Counted from the first letter of the stretch, positions 1 to 8,689 are shown. The stretch: 51,475 nucleotides of DNA from Lachnospiraceae bacterium (GCA_024680595.1 JAILCB010000155.1:1-51475); one strand, 5' to 3'. Notes: generated from the letters alone by a model not told the origin. Numbers and translations: made by a program.

Positions 1-1952
1 ATACAAATGGAGAGCATAAGGTATACGTTGTATATAAAATATCTTATTCAAAATTTAAGATTATCGATGAGGCTACTTTTACAATTTCTAATATTGATAA
101 TATATCTCCTAAGATTGGTTCGGTGGAGTTTACAGGTGAAACCGGATGGGAGAAGGGATTGGCCAAGGCAAAGCTTATTATGAAGGATTGCCTGGATAGA
201 GAGTCCGGTCTTCCTGCCAATCCCTATCTTTTTCTAAAGGAAGAGGAAGCAAAGAAATATATGGACAGCGAGGGGAACTGGAATCGGGGTGCCCTGACTG
301 GCTGGCAGTCTTCCAATGAATTTGAGGTGAATGAGAATGGGACATATTATTGCCTTCTAAGGGATAATGTTCAGGGAATTGACAGCAGATACTATAACGT
401 TAAAGGATTTGACGGGGAGCCTCCTGAAATAAAGTCAGCTACGGCAGAGCTAAAAGAAGTTTCGGGTGCATATGGGAAATATGCGCTTGTCACAGTAGTG
501 GCGGAGGATAAAATCTCTGGCCTGGCGGATGAGCCCTATTCCTTTGGAGATGAGGTTATGTGGCAGAAGTCGCCGGAATATAAGGCGGAAGTGAATGGGT
601 CTCTAGTAATACAAGTAAAAGATAGGGCCGGAAATGTGGCTCAGACAAATGTGGAGATAAAAGGGGTAGATGCAGCTGCTCCGGATATGAAGCTCTCGGA
701 AGAGCAGGAAGCCAGTAACAGCGCCAATCTTCGTATCAAAATACATGCGGAGGATGCTGATTCGGGAATAGCGCTTATCTCTTATTTGAATGAGGGAACC
801 GGTATACCTATAGACTTGAAAAACTTAAGGCAGCAGGACGGCAGCGGCCCTAAGTCTGCTGATACAGAGGTCTTAATCAAAAATAATGGCAAATATATCT
901 TCTATGTGACAGATATAGTTGGCAATACAAGGGAAGAGCGTTTGAATGTGGTGAAAATCGTTAAAGAAGTCCAGGTAGACAAGGGAGGTTCGGACAGCGG
1001 TTCAGACAGCGGAGATTCAGAAGATGGAGATTCAGAAGGCGGAAGCGGCGGCTCCGGGAGCGGAAAGAAAGACGGCTCCGGAAGCGGGAGCTCCGGGAGC
1101 GGAAAGAAAGGCGGCTCCGGAGGCGGATCGGGAAGTGGAAGCGGCGGCTCCGGGAGCGGGAGCGGCAGCTCAGGCGGTGGTTCCAGTGTGGTTACCCCTG
1201 TGAACCCCGGAAGCGGTTCCGGAGGAAATAAAGATGTAGGTTCTGGGGAATCTATAGGCGTCAAAAAACCCGGAGATGACAATCCTTCTGATTCCGGCGG
1301 AAATGGCAATGGAAAGGGAAATGGCGGCTCCGGAGATTCTGCCGGCGGAAAGGGAGGAACAGGAAACGGAAGTGGAAACGGAAGTGGAAGTGGCGGGACC
1401 GGTGGTTCAGGAGATAATTCAGCCGGTAAAGCAGGCTCAGGCGGTTCCTCGGGGAAAAATGGAAATTCCTATGGCTCAGGGAAAACGGGAGCTACGTCCT
1501 CTGCTAAAGGCAAAAAGGGCCTATCTGGGAATGGGTCCGCTTATCTAATTGTGGATGATGATACAAGCCGAAAAAAGAAAGGGGTTTCAGGAAACGGCCT
1601 GTCTGAAAATGGACTTGGTTTTGGGGATGGTTCCGACAAGGGAGAAGAGAATGGAGATGGTCTCTATGCCTGGGAGGACGAGGAATATACAATTGATGAC
1701 TATTTGGCAGGTCAGGATATTAGGGCCACTGAGGAAGAACTGGATGCAGAGGCCTTGAAGGAAGATAAGGAAAAAGGCAGTCAAACCGGAATCATCATTG
1801 TTATCGTGCTTTTGCTTCTCTTATTAGTTCTTATAGTGCTCTTTGTGCTTTATCGTATGGGCAAGATAGAGCTGCCCTTCCTCAATAGAAATAAGGATGA
1901 AGATTCAGAGGATGATGAAGACGATTACGATATGGGAGGCTATGATATGTGA
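1..1952 (+). CDS. Membrane-anchored surface protein, 5'-truncated by window edge
   Basis: The reading frame is open from base 3 with no stop, so the real start lies outside the window; the GTG at 123 is only an internal codon. About 650 residues are visible. The first ~300 residues look like repeated extracellular beta-sandwich modules, with recurring segments such as AAPDMKLSEE and KDRAGNVAQTNVEIKG typical of bacterial Ig-like domains. A long Gly/Ser/Lys low-complexity linker follows (bases ~990-1500). Near the C-terminus is one hydrophobic helix (GIIIVIVLLLLLLVLIVLF, bases ~1788-1845), then a short basic stretch and an acidic Asp/Glu tail. The layout predicts an extracellular domain held by a single C-terminal transmembrane segment, with no LPXTG sortase motif. 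Function is unknown; adhesin or envelope scaffold is only a guess. Confidence 0.7.
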   Translation, partial: TNGEHKVYVVYKISYSKFKIIDEATFTISNIDNISPKIGSVEFTGETGWEKGLAKAKLIMKDCLDRESGLPANPYLFLKEEEAKKYMDSEGNWNRGALTGWQSSNEFEVNENGTYYCLLRDNVQGIDSRYYNVKGFDGEPPEIKSATAELKEVSGAYGKYALVTVVAEDKISGLADEPYSFGDEVMWQKSPEYKAEVNGSLVIQVKDRAGNVAQTNVEIKGVDAAAPDMKLSEEQEASNSANLRIKIHAEDADSGIALISYLNEGTGIPIDLKNLRQQDGSGPKSADTEVLIKNNGKYIFYVTDIVGNTREERLNVVKIVKEVQVDKGGSDSGSDSGDSEDGDSEGGSGGSGSGKKDGSGSGSSGSGKKGGSGGGSGSGSGGSGSGSGSSGGGSSVVTPVNPGSGSGGNKDVGSGESIGVKKPGDDNPSDSGGNGNGKGNGGSGDSAGGKGGTGNGSGNGSGSGGTGGSGDNSAGKAGSGGSSGKNGNSYGSGKTGATSSAKGKKGLSGNGSAYLIVDDDTSRKKKGVSGNGLSENGLGFGDGSDKGEENGDGLYAWEDEEYTIDDYLAGQDIRATEEELDAEALKEDKEKGSQTGIIIVIVLLLLLLVLIVLFVLYRMGKIELPFLNRNKDEDSEDDEDDYDMGGYDM

Positions 1953-1982
1953 GGGTTATAATGAAATAGAATGGGGTAAGAC

Positions 1983-2020
1983 TTGACGAACTTCAAAAGA
2001 TGTGTGAATATATGACACAT
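1983..2020 (+). promoter_or_regulatory. Candidate holA promoter with overlapping inverted repeat; possibly leaderless start
   Basis: TTGACG (1983-1988), a 17-nt spacer and an extended -10 TGT-GAATAT (2003-2011) would start transcription at about 2018, against the holA ATG at 2019. An in-frame TGA lies at 2013-2015 and no Shine-Dalgarno sequence precedes the ATG. A perfect inverted repeat ATGTGT (2000-2005) / ACACAT (2015-2020) spans the -10 and the start codon. The -10 matches the consensus at only three of six positions, so this is a prediction. Confidence 0.4.
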
Positions 2021-3053
2021 GAAATCTAAGGCGGAGAAAGAAAAGCAGGATGTCCAGAAGGATATCAAAAAGGATATAGCACAGGGCGAATTTAAGCGCG
2101 TTTATTTGCTCTATGGTAAAGAGGAATTTCTTCGTCATTCCTACAAAAGGCAATTGATGAAAGCCATTGTGCCGCCTGGCGACACCATGAATACGGCTGT
2201 TTTCTCACAGGATGAGGTGGATTGCGCAAGGATCATCGATCTCTCGGAAACAATGCCGTTTCTGTCGCCGAGGCGGCTTATTGTCATAGAGGACAGTAAG
2301 CTTTTCAAGCAGTCGGCGGAGGACAGTTTTGTAGACTACATTAAAGGCAACATTCCTAGGGAAACTGTTTTCATATTTGATGAAAAAGAGGTTGACAAGC
2401 GTAATAAGCTCTATAAGGCAGTCGCCTCTTCCGGCTATGTAGGGGAAGTGGAAGCGCCGCAGGAATCTACTTTGAGGAATTGGGTGCGTGGCTATGTAGA
2501 TAAGCAAGGGAAGAGAATTCAGAATTCAGCCATAAGTCTTTTGCTATCCCGTATTGGCATGGATATGCTGACCTTAAGGAATGAAATGGAAAAGCTCATT
2601 TCCTACGTGGGTGAGAGGGCTGATATTTGGGATAGGGATGTGGAGGAGATTTGTTCTGACCTGGCCTCTGATGTAATCTTTGCCATGGTGGATGCAATTG
2701 CTGACGGCAGGGGTAAGGCTGCTATGGATTTGTATTATGAGCAGGTTCAGTTTAAGGATGCGCCTATTCTGTATCTGACCCTGCTGGCCAGGGCTTTTCA
2801 CAATATTCTAAAGGCAAAAGAGGTCGAGGGACGGCGTTTAAGCGCACGGGAAGCTTCAGCTATAATAGGAATTCCGCCCTTTGCCGTAAGCAAGTACTAT
2901 GCAATTGGAAAAAAGTTCTCCTATTCAGATTTGAGCCGGGCAATCGGTGACTGTCTGGATGCCATTGAGGATGTGAAGGCAGGCAGAATGAATGATAAAC
3001 TGGCAGTCGAATTGATTATCATACGTTATTCGGGGAGAAAAGCCGGGAGGTGA
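2019..3053 (+). CDS. holA: DNA polymerase III subunit delta
   Basis: This is the clamp-loader delta subunit, which opens the beta sliding clamp during replication. The protein has 344 residues, the usual length for HolA (about 330-350). The N-terminal AAA-like domain begins near residue 25 (RVYLLYGKEEFLR) and continues through FIFDEKEVDKRNKLYKAV. The middle and C-terminal helical domains include DMLTLRNEMEKLISYVG and the closing MNDKLAVELIIIRY, both typical of the family. ATG 2019 is the first possible start, because an in-frame stop lies two codons upstream. The next gene begins immediately downstream with its ribosome binding site inside the holA 3' end, so the two are probably co-transcribed. 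Confidence 0.93.
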   Translation: MKSKAEKEKQDVQKDIKKDIAQGEFKRVYLLYGKEEFLRHSYKRQLMKAIVPPGDTMNTAVFSQDEVDCARIIDLSETMPFLSPRRLIVIEDSKLFKQSAEDSFVDYIKGNIPRETVFIFDEKEVDKRNKLYKAVASSGYVGEVEAPQESTLRNWVRGYVDKQGKRIQNSAISLLLSRIGMDMLTLRNEMEKLISYVGERADIWDRDVEEICSDLASDVIFAMVDAIADGRGKAAMDLYYEQVQFKDAPILYLTLLARAFHNILKAKEVEGRRLSAREASAIIGIPPFAVSKYYAIGKKFSYSDLSRAIGDCLDAIEDVKAGRMNDKLAVELIIIRYSGRKAGR

Positions 3054-3055
3054 CT

Positions 3056-3805
3056 ATGCGGGAAAAGCCGGTCAAGGGAGAAATATATAGGCATTTTAAG
3101 GGGGCTTTGTATGGTATAATTACCCTTGCTACCCATACAGAGACCTATGAGGAATTGGTGGTTTACTGTCCCCTAGAGGAACCGGAAAAGGTTTTCGCCC
3201 GTCCCCTTACCATGTTTATGAGTGAGGTGGATAAGGAGAAGTATCCGGAGGTTACGGCAGTCTACCGTTTTGAAAAGGTGGATAAAGAGCCATTACAGGG
3301 GACGGCGGGCCGGAGATACGGGCCGGATGAGGAATTGCTTGCCCATTCTTTCCATGAGGATAGGATCCCGGCTCTTTCTGCCGATAAACCTGAGACAGTA
3401 GGACCTGCATCGGAGAGCAAGGAGATTTCTCCTGCCACGGGGAGCGGGGAGATTTCACCTGCATCGGAGAGCAAGGAGGTTTCCCCTGCCACGGGGAGCG
3501 GGGAGGTTTCCCCTGCATCGGAGAGCAAGGAGGTTTCCCCTGCCACGGGGAGCGGGGAGATTTCACCGGATTCGGAGAGCAGAGAGATTTCACCGGCTCT
3601 TTTGGAATTTTTGGATGCGGACACTTGTGAGGAAAAGCTGGATGTCCTATATCACATAAGGAATCAATTAACAGATGAACTCATTGATGCCATTGCGGTC
3701 TCCATGGATACAGAAATTAGGGAAGGGGATATCTGGGGGCGATATGAGGAATTGAGGTCCCATTTACTCACCACCATCAAATACGAGGGAAGTAGATTAC
3801 GATAG
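3056..3805 (+). CDS. DUF1653 domain protein with nonapeptide repeat insert
   Basis: The N-terminal ~75 residues match the DUF1653 pattern: a short basic start, GEIYRHFKGALYGIITLATH, EELVVYCPLEE and FARPLTMFMSEVD. A linker with seven tandem 9-residue units alternating ASESKEVSP and ATGSGEVSP follows (bases 3407-3595). The C-terminal ~65 residues form a conserved-looking helical domain (LEFLDADTCEEKLDVL through YEGSRLR). I place the start at ATG 3056, five bases after GGAGG (3046-3050), not at GTG 3050, which overlaps that site. Family function is unknown. The repeat linker is a polymorphism-prone insert between two domains and probably flexible. Confidence 0.8.
   Translation: MREKPVKGEIYRHFKGALYGIITLATHTETYEELVVYCPLEEPEKVFARPLTMFMSEVDKEKYPEVTAVYRFEKVDKEPLQGTAGRRYGPDEELLAHSFHEDRIPALSADKPETVGPASESKEISPATGSGEISPASESKEVSPATGSGEVSPASESKEVSPATGSGEISPDSESREISPALLEFLDADTCEEKLDVLYHIRNQLTDELIDAIAVSMDTEIREGDIWGRYEELRSHLLTTIKYEGSRLR
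3407..3595 (+). repeat. In-frame 27-bp tandem repeat (7 units)
   Basis: Seven consecutive 27-bp units encode alternating nonapeptides A-S-E-S-K-E-(I/V)-S-P and A-T-G-S-G-E-(I/V)-S-P, so the higher-order period is 54 bp. The last unit has diverged (DSESREISP). All lie inside the DUF1653 gene and keep the frame, so copy-number change by slippage would alter linker length without breaking the protein. Confidence 0.9.
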
Positions 3806-3815
3806 AGAGGAAATT

Positions 3816-4832
3816 ATGAAGCATATTACAGTTGCAATTCCATGCTACAATTCACAGGATTACATGCGCCGGGGCATCGAATCCGCCATTAGCGGCGGTG
3901 AAGATGTGGAGGTTTTGATTGTGGACGATGGTTCGTCTGATTCTACCCTGGAAATAGCCAGGGAGTATGAGAGGAAGTATCCTACTATTGTCAAGGTTAT
4001 ACATCAGGAGAATGCGGGCCATGGTGGTGCTGTGAATACTGGCATGAGATATGCTACCGGGAAGTATTTTCTGGTAGTGGATTCCGATGACTGGCTGAAC
4101 CGCAAGGCTTTCCGCAAGCTTATGGATTTTCTGCGTGAAGCGGATGAAAAAGAGGACATATATGATCTTGTCATCTGTAACTATGTCTATGAGAAGGTGG
4201 GGGTTGCCAAAAAGAAAATAACGGCCTATAGGGGTGTCCTGCCTGCCGGAAGGGCCTTCACCTGGGAGGATATCGGTCACTTCAATAAGGATCAGTATAT
4301 CCTCATGCATTCCGCTATTTTTAGAACCGATCTGTTGAGGGAGTGCAAATTGAAGCTGCCGGAGCATGTGTTCTATGTGGACAATCTCTTTGTATTTGAA
4401 CCTCTTCCCTATGTAAAGCGGATGTATTACCTGGATATTAATATGTACCGCTATTTCATCGGACGGGAGGACCAATCCGTTAATGAGCATGTAATGATTG
4501 GGAGGATTGATCAGCAGCTCTTTATTAACCGTTTGATGATCGATTATATGGCAGGGAAGAATTTTGGAAGTAAAAAGCTGACCTATTATATGACCAGCTA
4601 TCTGGACATTATTACCTGTATTTCCTCTATCATGTTAATTCTCACCAAGACCGATGAGGCACTGGCAAAGAAAAAGGCTCTTTGGGATTACATTAAGGCA
4701 AAAGATTATAGGCTTTACAAAAAACTCATGAGCGGAATTCTGGGAGCCGGAGTAAATCTGCCCGGAAAGCCCGGGCGGATGATTGCTGTGGGAATCTACA
4801 AGTTTGCCCACAAAATGATAGGATTTAACTGA
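3816..4832 (+). CDS. Family 2 glycosyltransferase
   Basis: A GT-A fold glycosyltransferase of family GT2 that transfers a sugar from a nucleotide-sugar donor, probably onto a cell-surface glycan or lipid. The N-terminus shows the classic HITVAIPCYNSQDYM start, then VLIVDDGSSDST (residues ~34-44), GGAVNTGMRYATG, and the metal-binding VVDSDDW (DSDD at residues 89-92). The protein has 338 residues and a C-terminal region without clear transmembrane helices. ATG 3816 follows GAGAGGAA. It lies 10 nt after the DUF1653 gene and probably ends the holA transcript at the downstream hairpin. Acceptor and donor sugars cannot be told from sequence. Confidence 0.9.
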   Translation: MKHITVAIPCYNSQDYMRRGIESAISGGEDVEVLIVDDGSSDSTLEIAREYERKYPTIVKVIHQENAGHGGAVNTGMRYATGKYFLVVDSDDWLNRKAFRKLMDFLREADEKEDIYDLVICNYVYEKVGVAKKKITAYRGVLPAGRAFTWEDIGHFNKDQYILMHSAIFRTDLLRECKLKLPEHVFYVDNLFVFEPLPYVKRMYYLDINMYRYFIGREDQSVNEHVMIGRIDQQLFINRLMIDYMAGKNFGSKKLTYYMTSYLDIITCISSIMLILTKTDEALAKKKALWDYIKAKDYRLYKKLMSGILGAGVNLPGKPGRMIAVGIYKFAHKMIGFN

Positions 4833-4845
4833 GAATTTTTGATTC

Positions 4846-4873
4846 CGGAGGGGTAGTTCATACCCCTCCGTTT
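4846..4873 (+). terminator. Hairpin between convergent genes
   Basis: A 10-bp perfect stem CGGAGGGGTA / TACCCCTCCG with loop GTTCA is followed by a short TTT run. It follows the glycosyltransferase stop by 13 nt and overlaps the last codons of the oppositely oriented Nudix gene. The T-tract is short, so efficiency is uncertain. Confidence 0.5.
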
Positions 4874-5478
4874 AGAAATGCAAAGGGATTTCCAGGGTCC
4901 ATTTGAAGAAATTGAAACATAAGGAAAGCCCCCCTGACAGATACCTTTTCCTGGGAAAGAATTCGCCTGACCTCGGCCTTATCTGCCAGAATAGGCTGAA
5001 TCCATTCTGTGCTTTCGCTCTCCGGGTTACCCTGCAGGTCCTCTGCAAAGCCGAAAACTGCGGTTCCCGGCTCATCTGAAAAGCCCGGGGCCAGGAAGAA
5101 GGGTCTTCTGTAGAATGCTTCTCCGCCCTTATATTCCACAAAGCGGAAACCGGTTTCCTCCCGCATTTCACGGACTGCGGCTTCCCCTGCCGTTTCGCCG
5201 GGGTCTGTAAGTCCTGCCGGCAGGGCATAGACGTCATCATCAATTGGAAAACGATACTCTTTTACTAATACCAGTCTGGGATTTTCCTCGCGGGTAATTG
5301 CATATATGCATATGCCCTCTGTCTCCAGGCTGTGTGTCCTGATTTTCAGCTTGTCATCACTATTTCTGGTGCAGAAATAGTAGTCCCTGTCATTGCCGGC
5401 CCTGTCCTCAAATTCCAGATGATACATATTTAGAAAACGATTTTCAGTCTGTTTTTCGATTTTTCTTATATGACCCAT
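4858..5478 (-). CDS. Nudix hydrolase, ADP-ribose pyrophosphatase-like
   Basis: Hydrolyses a nucleoside diphosphate linked to another moiety; ADP-ribose or a sugar nucleotide is the likely substrate by similarity to the ADPRase group. The Nudix box spans residues ~89-111: a Gly, an Glu at position 95, then REMREETG, the metal-binding core. The N-terminal strand region (YYFCTRNSDDKLKI) is usual for ADPRase-type dimers. The protein has 206 residues, normal for the family. It lies downstream of glyA on the same strand, separated by two hairpins, so it may have its own promoter. The 3' end overlaps the convergent hairpin at 4846-4870. Confidence 0.88.
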   Translation of the reverse strand: MGHIRKIEKQTENRFLNMYHLEFEDRAGNDRDYYFCTRNSDDKLKIRTHSLETEGICIYAITREENPRLVLVKEYRFPIDDDVYALPAGLTDPGETAGEAAVREMREETGFRFVEYKGGEAFYRRPFFLAPGFSDEPGTAVFGFAEDLQGNPESESTEWIQPILADKAEVRRILSQEKVSVRGAFLMFQFLQMDPGNPFAFLNGGV

Positions 5479-5514
5479 ATTATTCCCCTACTTCCATTAA
5501 TTTTGGTTAAAAGT

Positions 5515-5580
5515 ACTCCCCGACCATAAAGCCGGGGAGTGATTTCACTTCTGATAATCTGTCAGGGACTCTGGCAGATT
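5515..5580 (-). terminator. Tandem hairpins after glyA
   Basis: Reading on the minus strand, the first hairpin (5556-5580; AATCTGCCAG / CTGACAGATT, one G-T wobble) lies just after the glyA stop. The second (5515-5540; ACTCCCCG / CGGGGAGT, 10-nt loop) is followed by ACTTTTAACC. The second resembles a Rho-independent terminator with a weak T-run. Confidence 0.55.
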
Positions 5581-5584
5581 ATAA

Positions 5585-6826
5585 TTAGCAGCTTAAAGGA
5601 TAGCGATCGGTCAATTCCTTTATAATGGCTCTGGCCTCGCCAACCTTTTCCTTTCCGCCCAGAACCACGAGAGAGATAGCCTCCGCCACCCTGTCGCAGT
5701 CCTCTGTATTGAATCCCCGGGTCGTCACAGCGGGGGTTCCTAAGCGGATTCCGCTGGTGACAAAAGGCTTCTGAGGATCATTTGGAATGGTATTCTTGTT
5801 TGCGGTGATATTGGCCTCATCCAAGAGAGCCTCCACTTCCTTGCCGGTCAGAGACTGGGGCACCAGATTTAAGAGCATGAGGTGATTGTCCGTACCGCCG
5901 GATACAAGGGAGAGGGACCGGTCCATAAGCCCCTTGGCCAGAGCCTGGGCGTTATCCACAATATTGCGGGCATAGGTTTTAAATGAGGGTTGAAGGGCCT
6001 CGTGGAAGCATACGGCCTTGGCGGCGATGACATGCATCAGAGGACCTCCCTGTACCCCCGGGAATACGGCTTTATTAAACTTATACTTGTCTGCAATCTC
6101 CTGACTGGAGAGAATGAGCCCACCTCTAGGCCCTCTCAGGGTCTTATGGGTTGTTGTGGTGACCACATCCGCGATTCCAATAGGAGATGGATGAACGCCT
6201 CCTGCCACCAGTCCGGCGATATGGGCCATATCCACCATCAGGACGGCACCGACTTCGTCTGCAATCTGACGGAATTTCTTGAAGTCAATGATCCTGGGAT
6301 AAGCTGAAGCTCCCGCCACAATCATCTTTGGATGGCATTCTTTGGCGATTCGCAGCACCTCATCATAGTCAAGGAAACCGTTTTCGTCCACGCCATAAGG
6401 GACACAATTAAAGTAGGTTCCGGAGAAGTTGACCGGAGAACCATGGGACAAATGTCCGCCGTGATCCAGATTCATTCCCATAAAGGTGTCGCCGGGCTTT
6501 AGAATAGCGAAGAATACAGCCATATTAGCCTGGGCTCCGGAATGGGGCTGAACATTGGCATACTCACAGCCAAAGAGCTTTTTTACCCGCTCTCTGGCCA
6601 GATCCTCTGCAATATCGACACACTCACAGCCTCCGTAATACCTGTGTCCCGGATAACCCTCCGCATATTTATTGGTGAGGGGACTCCCCATAGCGGCCAT
6701 AACCGCTTTGCTGGTCCAATTCTCCGAAGCTATGAGCTCAATGTGGTTACTTTGGCGCTCCATTTCCTGAGTAATAGCCTCGGCTATCTCCGGGTCAACA
6801 GTTCTTAATTCGTCCAATGAGTACAT
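5585..6826 (-). CDS. glyA: Serine hydroxymethyltransferase
   Basis: PLP enzyme that interconverts serine plus tetrahydrofolate with glycine plus 5,10-methylene-tetrahydrofolate, the main source of one-carbon units. Hallmarks are [20 protein letters not shown] near residue 35, [31 protein letters not shown], the PLP-lysine segment [15 protein letters not shown], and [13 protein letters not shown] near the C-terminus. It has 413 residues, the normal length. ATG 6826 lies eight bases after AAGGAGG, and a good minus-strand promoter lies about 50 bp upstream. Essentially complete and typical. Confidence 0.97.
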   Translation of the reverse strand: MYSLDELRTVDPEIAEAITQEMERQSNHIELIASENWTSKAVMAAMGSPLTNKYAEGYPGHRYYGGCECVDIAEDLARERVKKLFGCEYANVQPHSGAQANMAVFFAILKPGDTFMGMNLDHGGHLSHGSPVNFSGTYFNCVPYGVDENGFLDYDEVLRIAKECHPKMIVAGASAYPRIIDFKKFRQIADEVGAVLMVDMAHIAGLVAGGVHPSPIGIADVVTTTTHKTLRGPRGGLILSSQEIADKYKFNKAVFPGVQGGPLMHVIAAKAVCFHEALQPSFKTYARNIVDNAQALAKGLMDRSLSLVSGGTDNHLMLLNLVPQSLTGKEVEALLDEANITANKNTIPNDPQKPFVTSGIRLGTPAVTTRGFNTEDCDRVAEAISLVVLGGKEKVGEARAIIKELTDRYPLSC

Positions 6827-6875
6827 CTAGAAATTCCTCCTTAAAGATATTGTGCCCATCCTCATGTAGTGGATT

Positions 6876-6903
6876 ATTCTAATTTTTCCTGGAGAGGTGG
6901 CAA
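6876..6903 (-). promoter_or_regulatory. Candidate glyA promoter
   Basis: On the minus strand TTGCCA (plus 6898-6903) and TAGAAT (plus 6876-6881) are separated by 16 nt; each matches five of six consensus bases. It lies between the rubredoxin stop and glyA, which suggests glyA is transcribed independently. Confidence 0.55.
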
Positions 6904-6915
6904 AAAATGTTTATA

Positions 6916-7554
6916 TTACTTCTGTAACTCAAAATCCTGCTTGCCATGCTTGCACCAGGGGCAGGTCCAATCCGCCGGCAGGTCTTCGAAGGCTACACCT
7001 TCCTTATCCTCATCATAGACATAGCCGCAGATTTTGCAGACCCAAACCTTTCCTTTACTCTTGACCTCCTGGGGCTTGGGCTTCACATTTGCGTGATAGA
7101 AAGCATAGCTCATGGAAGCATTCTTGGAAAGATTCTCACCGTCCTCAACATGGGCAATGAAAAGGGTGTGGCTGCCCAGGTCGATGGTCTGCTCAACTTT
7201 TAGGGACATAAAGGCATTGCAGCCCTTCTTAATATAGGGAATGCCATTTGCTGCTGTTTCATAGGCAGCCTTATCTAGATCCGCAAACTTGTCTGCATCC
7301 CTGCCGCTTCTGAAGCCGAAATGCTGGAAGAGGCTGAATTCAGCGCTCTCGTCGATAAAAGACAGATTGAATTTGCCGCTTTTCTGAATAAGGCCTTCTG
7401 TGTAATTCTGCTTGTTTACGGTGATGGAGACCCGGTTTGGCTCCGCAGTCTGCTGAATCGCGGTGTTGATAATGCAGCCGTTAGCCTTTTTGTCATCGGC
7501 TGCTGTTAGGACGAAAAGTCCATAGGTCAGCTTAAACATAACTGTATTGTCCAT
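6916..7554 (-). CDS. High-molecular-weight rubredoxin (flavin reductase-rubredoxin fusion)
   Basis: Two-domain redox protein of about 212 residues. Residues ~1-150 are a FMN-binding flavin-reductase domain ([13 protein letters not shown] start, [16 protein letters not shown]). The C-terminal ~50 residues are a complete rubredoxin with both iron-ligating pairs, CKICGYVYD and CPWCKHG. In anaerobes such as Moorella this fusion passes electrons from NAD(P)H to flavodiiron proteins that reduce oxygen or NO, so a role in oxidative or nitrosative defence is likely. I chose ATG 7554 because AAAGGAG lies six bases before it; an in-frame TTG at 7569 overlaps that site. No flavodiiron gene is visible nearby. 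Confidence 0.9.
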   Translation of the reverse strand: MDNTVMFKLTYGLFVLTAADDKKANGCIINTAIQQTAEPNRVSITVNKQNYTEGLIQKSGKFNLSFIDESAEFSLFQHFGFRSGRDADKFADLDKAAYETAANGIPYIKKGCNAFMSLKVEQTIDLGSHTLFIAHVEDGENLSKNASMSYAFYHANVKPKPQEVKSKGKVWVCKICGYVYDEDKEGVAFEDLPADWTCPWCKHGKQDFELQK

Positions 7555-7631
7555 ATTATCTCCTTTCAATCTCAGCCGTATTCCCTAAATATCGTTTTTT
7601 AATCATAGCATTAGAAATAGAATTTTTCCAT

Positions 7632-7652
7632 TACTATTTTTATACAATAGTA
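7632..7652. promoter_or_regulatory. Inverted repeat over the rubredoxin-gene -10 region
   Basis: A perfect 7-bp inverted repeat TACTATT / AATAGTA with a 7-bp spacer. On the minus strand the spacer contains TATAAA, a plausible -10 for the flavin reductase-rubredoxin gene. The placement suggests a dimeric repressor site. It does not fit the PerR or Fur consensus as I know it. Confidence 0.35.
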
Positions 7653-7710
7653 TTTGTGTTGAACTTCATAAAATTGTAATGTTTTCGTAAATAAAAAGAA
7701 GTATCGTTTG

Positions 7711-7730
7711 AGACATGTCTATGATATACT
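7711..7730 (+). promoter_or_regulatory. Extended -10 promoter with 10-bp palindrome (ABC operon)
   Basis: TATACT at 7725-7730 preceded by TGA (7722-7724) makes an extended -10. The perfect palindrome AGACATGTCT (7711-7720) sits directly upstream, in the spacer, where a repressor would block RNA polymerase. No good -35 is present at 17 nt, consistent with extended -10 use. The gene start is 112 bp downstream. Confidence 0.45.
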
Positions 7731-7841
7731 GTAAAGAATTTTAATTATAGGGGTAACTGGTCTGGGATAGGAATCTGCGGACCCATTTCCCATAATAAAT
7801 GGCTGCATGAGGATAGCTACTGGTTTTGGAGGGATGTAAAG

Positions 7842-8546
7842 GTGGACGGCGGACGTCCTGTTATTGCAGTAAAAGAGCTCTACAAGATATTCAAGCTGGG
7901 AGAGGAGAAGGTGAGGGCCTTAAACGGGGTCAGCTTCCAGATAGCCAGGGGGGAATTTGTGGCGATTGTGGGAACGTCCGGCTCCGGAAAATCCACTCTT
8001 CTCAATATGCTTGCGGGGCTTGAAAAGCCTACGCGGGGTGAGATTATAGTGGCGGGGGAACACATCGAACGCTATGGGGAGCGGGAATTGGTCCGCTTTC
8101 GCAGAGACCATGTCGGATTTATCTTTCAGGCATATAATCTGATGCCAACCCTCAAGGCAATTGAAAATGTAGAGTTACCCCTTATTTTTCGGGGTATGGC
8201 ACCGGAAAAGCGGAGACTTCTCTCTGAAATAGCCTTGCACAGGGTGGGGCTGACGGCTTATCGGAATCACCGCCCCACGGAAATGTCCGGTGGACAGCAG
8301 CAGCGGGTCGGTATTGCCAGAGCCCTTGTCTTGAATCCGGAGATTATTTTTGCAGATGAGCCAACCGGGAACCTGGATACGGCAACAACGGGTGATATAT
8401 TGAAGCTTTTACAGGAAGTCGTCCGGGAGAAACTGCAAACAATCGTTATGGTAACGCATGATAACGACCTGGCCTCCTATGCTGATAGGATTATAAGGAT
8501 TCGGGATGGCAGGCTGGTGTCAGATACCTATGGCGATGGGGGCTGA
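7842..8546 (+). CDS. ABC transporter ATP-binding protein, MacB/LolD type
   Basis: ATPase of a type VII (mechanotransmission) ABC system. Walker A is GTSGSGKST (residues 44-52). The signature is MSGGQQQRVGIARAL and Walker B plus D-loop reads IIFADEPTGNLDT, followed by the H-loop VMVTHDND. It has 234 residues, normal for the class. The GTG start follows GGAGGG by about eight bases. It precedes a membrane-anchored extracellular protein and a MacB/FtsX permease, so the three probably act as one unit. Such systems do not move small solutes; they use ATP to drive motions on the outer face of the membrane. Substrate unknown. Confidence 0.92.
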   Translation: MDGGRPVIAVKELYKIFKLGEEKVRALNGVSFQIARGEFVAIVGTSGSGKSTLLNMLAGLEKPTRGEIIVAGEHIERYGERELVRFRRDHVGFIFQAYNLMPTLKAIENVELPLIFRGMAPEKRRLLSEIALHRVGLTAYRNHRPTEMSGGQQQRVGIARALVLNPEIIFADEPTGNLDTATTGDILKLLQEVVREKLQTIVMVTHDNDLASYADRIIRIRDGRLVSDTYGDGG

Positions 8547-8689
8547 AATGGAAGGCAGGGGAGTTGTGGGGCCAAGGCCCGGTTGCAGGAACTGGCACGG
8601 CTGTTATTGCGGCCTGGCTATGAGGAGTTGGATAGAGGGAGATGGGGCAGGCGGAAATTTGCTCTCTGCCCGGTGAAAGTGTGTGGGAT

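Noticed and set aside
902-1309. Minus-strand open frame of 135 codons, Pro/Leu/Glu-rich
   Set aside because: It is antisense to the Gly/Ser-rich linker of the surface protein; low-complexity DNA keeps several frames open.
3252-3624. Two minus-strand frames over the DUF1653 repeat
   Set aside because: They are antisense images of the 27-bp tandem repeat with no ribosome binding site or family likeness.
4858-5243. 123-codon frame overlapping the Nudix gene
   Set aside because: Out-of-frame shadow of the Nudix gene, whose Nudix box is intact.
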